Shown here piece after piece: positions 57,431 through 64,000 of a stretch of DNA of 64,000 nucleotides; position 1 is the first letter of the stretch; every line of letters starts with the position of its first letter. The notes under the pieces were generated by a model. That model ran no database searches. It saw nothing but the letters and a program-made list of their open reading frames with translations, and was not told the DNA's origin. The DNA is taken from the NCBI GenBank assembly GCA_020796225.1, contig CM036754.1, positions 21,580,867 through 21,644,866 on the forward strand, in the 5' to 3' direction. A program made the position numbers and the translations under genes. This DNA is from Arion vulgaris (lineage: Eukaryota; Mollusca; Gastropoda; Stylommatophora; Arionidae).

Positions 57431-58968
57431 TTTTCCATGTATATGTTTTATTGTAGCAGGAATATGACACCAGGTTTTCCCCTTGCTCCTATCAATTAAA
57501 CAAAGGGGTAACAATATACCTGGTCTGTGGAACATATAATTACAGACCAGAGATATATTAGCAAGGTAGGTTGTTCTTTAACTGGAGGTTTGAACCTTTG
57601 CCCTGTTTTCTTTCTCATGTAGCTAAGTTGAGGTTAATTGTATTCTTTTTTTGAACGTCTGGGTGAGTGTCCGGTCACAAATATAAATTCGGTGGGTTTT
57701 TCCTTAACTAGGTTTGAACTTATGCACTGCCTTTCTTTCTCCTGCAGTCAACTTGAGGTTAATTGTATTCTTGTTTTTCTAGAAATTCCATAGGTCACAA
57801 ATATCAAATTAGCTGGGATTTTCCCAACCAGCAACTAGATTTGACCGCGAGAATTATATTCTAGGACAATGACTGATTTGGATACAAAGAAAATTGCCAG
57901 TGGTTAAATAGAAGGCTTTTTGTAGATTATTAGAGACTTCGCACACACACTTCACAGAGACAGTTGGTCACACATCATCTTCACACACACTTGGCAGAGG
58001 GACAGTTGGCAGAAACTTTAGATAGGCGATTCGGATAGAGACAGAGGGACAGAGAGGTACCCAGGAACAGGCAGTGAGGGTAGTCAATTCTCATTCATAC
58101 AGAGGGACAGAGAGTAGGTAGTCTGAGTCTGAGACAGTTACGGACAGAAAGAGTGAAGAGACAACTTTAGACAACTTCACAGAACTTCAGACGACTTTAG
58201 ACACTTCATCGAAACATCTTCACAAGCATTCAGATAGAGACAGAGGAACAGTAGAATTGAACTGAGTTGCAAATCAGAGAGAGTTTCTGTTCGGAATTTA
58301 GTGAACTGGTTACCTTAGAACCGGAGGACTAGTTGTCAGAGTTGGAAAACTAGGCGGTAGAGCTAAACTAAAGGAGTAGGGCCAGACCCGACGGAGAGGC
58401 TATCACAGTATAAGAGAGAGAGAGAGAGATGTCAGCCATTTTTTCAGGATGCATTATTTTAACCAGTAGCAGAGACATTTCGTGTATACTATTAGGACAG
58501 CAACTCTAGCTAGAAGCGGTATAACATTGTGACTGAACAAGTATTTATTTCTAAGGACATCGCAACAAGGTAAACAGTGAACATTTTTAGAGATAGGATT
58601 TTAGAGATTAGATATCCCTTAGGGAAAACAATCAATATTATTTAGTAGGGATATTTTTTCAGCTATGTGCATTGGTATGTTGTTTTGAATTGTTGATTTT
58701 TCTTTTCAGGATTTTCTTTATTATTTTGATAATTTGATGTATGGGCTATTATTTTGAAATCAAGATGAGATATTTAATTAAGTAAATATAAAGAAATAAA
58801 GTTGAGAATCGGGTTTGATTCTCACATAGATGTACGATGTACTTGACGGCCATTTCTTTTATTTGTAGTCTATGTACGTAGTTGTGGATGGTGTTGATAG
58901 AGTTGTAAATACGTGTAAAAATATTAATAGCTTATCAGGAGGTTACCCTGATACATTATATCTTGTAG
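57430..58968. mobile_element. Unidentified insertion of about 1.5 kb splitting the RNase H domain
   Basis: The RNase H sequence stops after 'AEVEALNAAAKMALQDI' (about 58968, minus) and resumes with 'IVLLKYALSAI' (about 57430). The insert has two tandem diverged copies of about 130 bases at 57570-57840 ('gttgaggttaattgtattct'), short AGAC-rich repeats at 57930-58260, and no recognised coding. A solo LTR or another non-coding element is possible; exact ends and a target duplication were not established. Confidence 0.5.
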
Positions 58969-58969
58969 T

Positions 58970-59510
58970 GCCATTTTTGCAGCTGCATTAAGGGCCTCTA
59001 CCTCAGCCCTTAATAATTGATGAAATTGGTTGAGAACTTGCCAGAGCCAAGGTTAGGTCTACTCCATTTTTTAGTTAGAGGACAACTCTTCCTTTTTCGT
59101 TGTGACTGGTATCTGTAGCCGAGCCATCCGTGTATAGATGTGTCCATGAGTCAAATGGGTAGCTTTCGTTTATGTGTTTTTCTGCAAAGAGCCTTCTCTC
59201 CAGGTCTGTCTGTGTTCCTTTCTTGCCAATGCCACTTATTTTTTCTGAGAGCTCTTTGAGGCTGCGTGCCCAGGAGGAGTGCTGGCTGATTGTGTGTGTC
59301 TTGGTTGAGCCAATGCCAATATTGGGTCTTTGTGAGCAAGTTCATTGGAGTTTGCCACGAAGTTATTTCTTTTCAATCTGCCCCTACCGTAGCCGTTGAT
59401 TCGGAGGTGTATTGGATGGTTCATCAATCTCTTGTATTTTTCTCCTTGTTGAAGTACCTTCATTTTCCGTCTGTCCTCCATTGGCTGAAGCCCTGTTACA
59501 GTTTCCAGTA
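58970..59510 (-). pseudogene. LINE RNase H, 5' part and linker
   Basis: The minus strand encodes 'NIGIGSTKTHTISQHSSWAR', 'SLKELSEKISGIGKKGTQTD', 'SWTHLYTDGSATDT' (first catalytic Asp) and 'AEVEALNAAA' (Glu). Continues at 57430 beyond the insertion. Confidence 0.65.
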
Positions 59511-59563
59511 TGTCTATGGAATCTTTACTTTATTTATTACATTCATTATTTCTAGAACTCTTG

Positions 59564-59764
59564 TAATTTTTTTTAAATATTCAGAAGCACTTGAGCTTTC
59601 AGCTCCGGCTCGGTGTCATGGACATCGTAATCCTTCGGTTCGGTGCCACAACACCGTAAATCTGGATAACCTGCAGCTTTTCTGCCAGTCCGCGGAATGA
59701 ACCGCACTCACAGGGGGCTCATCACCCGTCGTCCAACGCGCTACGAACACGTTGGGCAGGCGGC
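59564..59764 (-). mobile_element. SINE-1, copy 4
   Basis: 8-base target duplication 'aactcttg' at 59556-59563 and 59765-59772. A-box-like 'gtagcgcgttggac' on the minus strand; B box degraded by a deletion. Confidence 0.8.
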
Positions 59765-59984
59765 AACTCTTGCAACAATAAAACCAGTTGGTAAACAAGA
59801 ATAATGATGAAATCTAGCAAGCAGTAAATCTTCTGTTCTCTTATTCTGTTTTCACAGCGGCAGGATAAGAAGAGATTTATTGAACGGGTTTTTGTGTACG
59901 CTTCATAAACAGTGGTGTTTCTACGCGTGTTATCTCTGAGTCCACCTTTGCGTGGACGGCTTTCGCTTGTATCCACTGTCTCGG

Positions 59985-61455
59985 TAACATTGCTCTTTGT
60001 ATCCACTGTATCGGAGTAACATTGCTCTTTGTATCCACTGTATCGAGTAACATTGCTCTTTGATCGCACTGTATCGGAGTAACATTGCTCTTTGTATCCA
60101 CTGTATCGGAGTAACATTGCTCTTTGTATCCACTGTATCGGAGTAACATTGCTCTTTGTATCCACTGTATCCGAGTAACATTGCTCTTTGTATCCACTGT
60201 ATCGGAGTAACATTGCTCTTTGTATCCACTGTATCGAGTAACATTGCTCTTTGTATCCACTGTATCGAGTAACATTGCTCTTTGTATCCACTGTATCGAG
60301 TAACATTGCTCTTTGTATCCACTGTATCGAGTAATATTGCTCTTTGTATCCACTGTATCGAGTAACATTGCTCTTTGTATCCACTGTATCGAGTAACATT
60401 GCTCTTTGATCGCACTGTATCGGAGTAACATTGCTCTTTGATGCGCACTGTATCGGAGTAACATTGCTTTTGATGCGCACTGTATCAGAGTAACATTGCT
60501 CTTTGATGCGCACGTATCGAGTAACATTGCTCTTTGATGCGCACTGTATCGGAGTAACATTGCTCTTTGTATCCACTGTATCGAGTAACATTGCTCTTTG
60601 ATCGCACTGTATCGGAGTAACATTGCTCTTTGATCACTGTATCGAGTAACATTGCTCTTGTATCCACTGTATCGAGTAACATTGCTTCTTGTATCCACTG
60701 TATCGAGTAACATTGCTCTTTGTATCCACTGTATCGAGTAACATTGCTCTTTGTATCCACTGTATCGAGTAACATTGCTCTTTGTATCCACTGTATCCGA
60801 GTAACATTGCTCTTTGTATCCACTGTATCGGAGTAACATTGCTCTTTGTATCCACTGTATCGAGTAACATTGCTCTTTGTATCCACTGTATCCGAGTAAC
60901 ATTGCTCTTTGTATCCACTGTATCGGAGTAACATTGCTCTTTGTATCCACTGTATCGAGTAACATTGCTCTTTGTATCCACTGTATCGAGTAACATTGCT
61001 CTTTGTATCCACTGTATCGAGAACATTGCTCTTTGTATCCACTGTATCGAGTAACATTGCTCTTTGTATCCACTGTATCCGAGTAACATTGCTCTTTGTA
61101 TCCACTGTATCGGAGTAACATTGCTCTTTGTATCCACTGTATCGAGTAACATTGCTCTTTGTATCCACTGTATCGAGTAACATTGCTCTTTGTATCCACT
61201 GTATCCGAGTAACATTGCTCTTTGTATCCACTGTATCGGAGTAACATTGCTCTTTGTATCCACTGTATCGAGTAACATTGCTCTTGTATCCACTGCATCG
61301 AGTAACATTGCTCTTTGTATCCACCGTATCGGAGTAACATTGCTCTTTGTATCCACTGTATCGGAGTAACATTGCTCTTTGTATCCACTGTATCGGAGTA
61401 ACATTGCTCTTGTATCCACTGTATCGGAGTAACATTGCTCTTTGATGCGCACTGT
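59985..61455. repeat. Minisatellite G, 31/32-base unit, about 46 copies
   Basis: 'tgtatccactgtatcgagta' + 'acattgctctt' with three main forms (cgag, cggag, ccgag) and a sub-variant with 'gatgcgcac' or 'gatcgcac' replacing 'gtatccac'. The minus strand has no stops in any frame over long stretches, which gives a spurious frame of more than 500 codons. The right end adjoins LINE RT coding sequence. Confidence 0.95.
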
Positions 61456-61590
61456 ACGTTGGTGATCTGCTTATGTGGACGAACCATTTAATGTGTTGTT
61501 TCTTGATGAAGTTTAGTACTGATGTTGTACCCACTTTTGTCCTGATGTCTTCATTTTCAACGGTCTTTACTTGATACCTACAGTAAATGA
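61456..61590 (-). pseudogene. LINE RT C-terminal fragment next to minisatellite G
   Basis: The minus strand encodes 'VENEDIRTKVGTTSVLNFIK' and 'KQHIKWFVHISR', the same LINE region as 50745-50900. Confidence 0.6.
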
Positions 61591-62030
61591 TACACAGAAA
61601 ATAAATGATACAGAAGTAAAGACACGACCTTAAACAGACAAACTTTTGTTAGGCAATTAACATTTTAAAATATCGAACTAAATCAAATACACAGATCAAA
61701 AATAAACCAGAAAGAAAAAATCTCTAAATCAACAAAATTTTTGTTAGGCAATAAAAATATTAAAATATAGAACTCAATGAGAACTCCATTCTAAATTTAA
61801 AGATTTAATACACAAGTACAGTTCTGTTCAGAGCTTCTATGATCAATCTCTCTGAGAGAAGCTTAAAGGCATTTTAAAAGCCGACAGATGTGTCTCTCTA
61901 TGTGTGTGTGTATGTGTGTGTCTATACATAAGATAGAAAGAGTGAATAAAAAAAAGAAGAAATATGAACAAATAAAAGGTGCGTAGACAGAAGTTTTTCC
62001 AGGGAGGAGAAAATAAAAAAGAATACAATT
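61590..62030. other. AT-rich stretch with a TG microsatellite
   Basis: A (TG)n run at 61900-61922; 'ttttgttaggcaatt' recurs at about 61645 and 61740. Nothing else recognised. Confidence 0.5.
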
Positions 62031-62034
62031 TTCG

Positions 62035-62286
62035 CCCGAGTGGTTACTGGGGCTCAAATTGGGGTGCAAAGAATAGAACCACTGTTACCTGCCACGAAAG
62101 TTGTAAGAGGCGACTAAGGAGGTTGAACGTGGGACTAGCTACCCCCACCATAAAAATACTAGATGGCCATGAAACGGAGAGCGAACCGAGTAAACGCTGG
62201 CTGAAACCGGACACATCGCGAAGGATAAGCACCAGAGCTCCAAATGGTGCTGAAGATGTGACGTAAAACACACCAATGCTAAGGCT
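62035..62286 (+). mobile_element. Head module with R3 LINE tail
   Basis: Head ('gagtggttactggggctcaa', 'aaagaatagaaccactgtta', 'taagaggcgactaaggaggt'), then 'gagagcgaaccgagtaaacg', 'ccagagctccaaatggtgct'. The tail is interrupted by Penelope copy 5 and continues after 62664 ('gctgcaatgatcaggtttcc'). Confidence 0.65.
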
Positions 62287-62651
62287 AAACACGTAATAAC
62301 AAAGTACTGTAGTTTTACAAATTACAAAAACAATGACAAAATACAGCAACGTTTCGACCAACAAGGCCTTTATCAAGCAAACGAACAACAGGAGTGACAA
62401 ATTTTTTAAAAAAATGGACGACCAAATACAAACGTTTCTAATGAAAATCTGGGAATAAAAACGAATAACGAAATAAATGTAACACAAAAACACACATAAA
62501 AACTAGAAATAGAACGGAAGAGAAACAATGAAAAATCTAGTAAATATATAACTTGAATGCATGCAACATATACCCATATAGATTACAAGGCATGGGAAGA
62601 GAAAGTACTAAGAAGCATAGGAATGTACTATGCTTGTCTCATCTATTTTGT
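62287..62651 (-). mobile_element. Penelope-like element, copy 5, inserted in a LINE tail
   Basis: The minus-strand 3' region, including 'gtttttatgtgtgtttttgt' and 'ttgataaaggccttgttggt', matches the palindrome arms. The flanks carry 'caatgctaaggct' (62274-62286) and 'caacgctaaggct' (62652-62664), a 13-base target duplication with one mismatch. Confidence 0.75.
62351..62377 (-). ncRNA. Hammerhead-like motif, Penelope copy 5
   Basis: Minus strand TTGATAAA-GGCC-TTGTT-GGTC-GAAACG; identical to 13199 in core and stem II. Confidence 0.4.
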
Positions 62652-62664
62652 CAACGCTAAGGCT

Positions 62665-63130
62665 GCAATGATCAGGTTTCCACCTGAATATAATTTATGT
62701 GGAGATCGGGTACATCGGTCTGGGCGGTGAACGCGCCGAGAGAAATAACATTTTAGTTAGTAGTTTACTACGCGGAAATGGAGAAGACTAAATTCGCATA
62801 AAACTGCTTTATCAAAAATCCATTATCCAGTTGGTGGTATTTGCTGTGACAGGATATATCACATTTTCTCACAAGATACAGCATATGTTGTCATAGGATA
62901 AATGCATGTTCTCATAAACTTATATTTTTGTTATGTGTCTACTTTATACCACAATACATCGGCACGGTATTTAACTGTGACTTGCAATGTTCAGTTTCAT
63001 TTTGATCTATTTAACCGTCTAGAATGAGATTCAAGAATTTCAAAATGTGTGGCATTTCAATCTCGTCTTTATTGATGGTAATTTTAGGTTGGAATTTTGT
63101 TTGGTTAGGCCACATAATATTTGTAATTTT
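62665..63130. other. LINE tail remainder and unassigned DNA
   Basis: 62665-62740 continues the R3 tail. 62750-62830 matches 26905-26960. The rest is unassigned. Confidence 0.4.
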
Positions 63131-63137
63131 TTATTTC

Positions 63138-63655
63138 ATTATTCAGAGAAAGGGTCTGGTTTTATTATCCAGAAAAGGGGTCTGGTTTTATTATTCAGAG
63201 AAAGGGTCTGGGTTTTATTATCCAGAAAAGGGGTCTGGTTTTATTATTCAGAGAAAGGGTCTGGGTTTTATTATCCAGAAAAGGGGTCTGGTTTTATTAT
63301 TCAGAGAAAGGGTCTGGTTTATTATTCAGAAAAGGGTCTGGTTTATTATTCAGAGAAAGGGTCTGGTTTTATTATTCAGAAAAGGGTCTGGTTTTATTAT
63401 TCAGAGAAAGGGTCTGGTATTATCCTCCTGTCTCATTTTCAAGTCTTCTTATTATTCAGAGAAATCTTTTTAATTCAGAGGTTGGTTTATTATTCAGAGT
63501 AAGTCTAGGTTTTATTATCCAGAGGTCCTAGTCTATTATTCAGAGAAAGGTCTGTCTTATTATTCAGAGAAAGGGTCTGGTCTTATTATTCAGAGAAAGG
63601 GTCTGGTCTTATTATTCAGAGAAAGGGTCTGGTCTTATTATTCAGAGAAAGGGTC
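63138..63655. repeat. Minisatellite H, about 26-base unit, about 18-20 copies
   Basis: 'gtctggttttattattcaga' + 'gaaagg', alternating in the left part with 'tattatccagaaaaggg' units, so a two-unit higher-order repeat of about 53 bases is visible at 63140-63300. Diverged around 63420-63540. Confidence 0.9.
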
Positions 63656-64000
63656 TGAGATAGTTATCCTCACCGTCTCACTTCAATTCCCCTTCTCTCC
63701 TCCACCAGAGCCAACTATAAACTTAGAGTTGACTGTGCCTCCACACAGTTATCTACTGGACCCTCCTATCACCATATGTAATACCACAGGTCACTAGTGT
63801 GGAGTGACTCAATGTTAGGTTAAAGGTCTCCAGACATGTGACCTCACCAGGATTTCAGTTGGGCAGGTCAGAGCCAACTATAAACTTATGGGCCTTCGGA
63901 CTCAGGTAAGAATTATGGGAAATCAGACCCCAACTATACCACGTGACCTCGCATACCAGTATAGGTGTATATAGAGGAATTCATGTTAAAATCAACACAA
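63656..64000. other. Window end, unassigned
   Basis: 'cagagccaactataaactta' occurs at 63706-63725 and about 63871-63890, a direct repeat about 165 bases apart. No gene recognised. Confidence 0.4.

Noticed and set aside
59877..61487. Open frame of more than 500 codons on the minus strand
   Set aside because: It is the readable frame of a 31/32-base tandem array whose unit has no stop on that strand. The other two frames are also open, and the composition is purely repetitive.

Overview
The window is invertebrate animal nuclear DNA. It has GT-AG introns, three conserved animal genes in pieces, tRNA-derived SINEs, many degraded LINEs, Penelope-like elements and an unusually dense set of minisatellites. 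The sequence is AT-rich. A lophotrochozoan such as a mollusc fits the repeat content, but that is inference and I cannot name a species.

Only three host genes are supported. A 148-base exon on the minus strand (4625-4772) encodes the ATP-binding loop of a tau-tubulin kinase. A complete three-exon CHAC2 gene (glutathione-specific gamma-glutamylcyclotransferase) runs on the plus strand from 34023 to 36180. The last five coding exons of CPSF2 (CPSF100, mRNA 3'-end processing) run on the minus strand from 53470 down to 43205; its upstream exons are not seen here. Two further open segments with splice-like edges (15352 and 30972) are weak exon candidates. These genes have unrelated jobs and no sign of joint regulation.

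Region by region: 0-7 kb holds broken LINEs with a 50-base minisatellite grown inside one, plus the kinase exon. 7-10.2 kb is a local duplication and unremarkable AT-rich DNA. 10.6-13.35 kb is a palindromic Penelope-like element flanked by a 16-base target duplication. 13.6-30.4 kb is LINE debris, two SINE families, a 27-base and a 42-base minisatellite, a GC-rich patch and a LINE with a 5' inversion. 30.4-36.7 kb is the CHAC2 neighbourhood with two small inverted-repeat transposons. 36.7-42.7 kb is LINE debris. 43.2-53.5 kb is CPSF2, whose introns are filled by SINEs, Penelope pieces and two minisatellites. 53.5-64 kb is Penelope, SINE and LINE pieces with five minisatellites, the largest being a 31/32-base array of about 46 units.

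The strongest unusual signals are: (1) the Penelope-like family, with head-to-head inverted architecture, GIY-YIG endonuclease, long target duplications and a recurrent hammerhead-ribozyme-like motif; (2) minisatellites born inside or beside LINE reverse-transcriptase coding sequence, in one case with the single-copy ancestor still present 38 kb away; (3) a short 'head' module joined to several different 3' tails. All are degraded copies, so the mechanisms proposed are inferences from structure.
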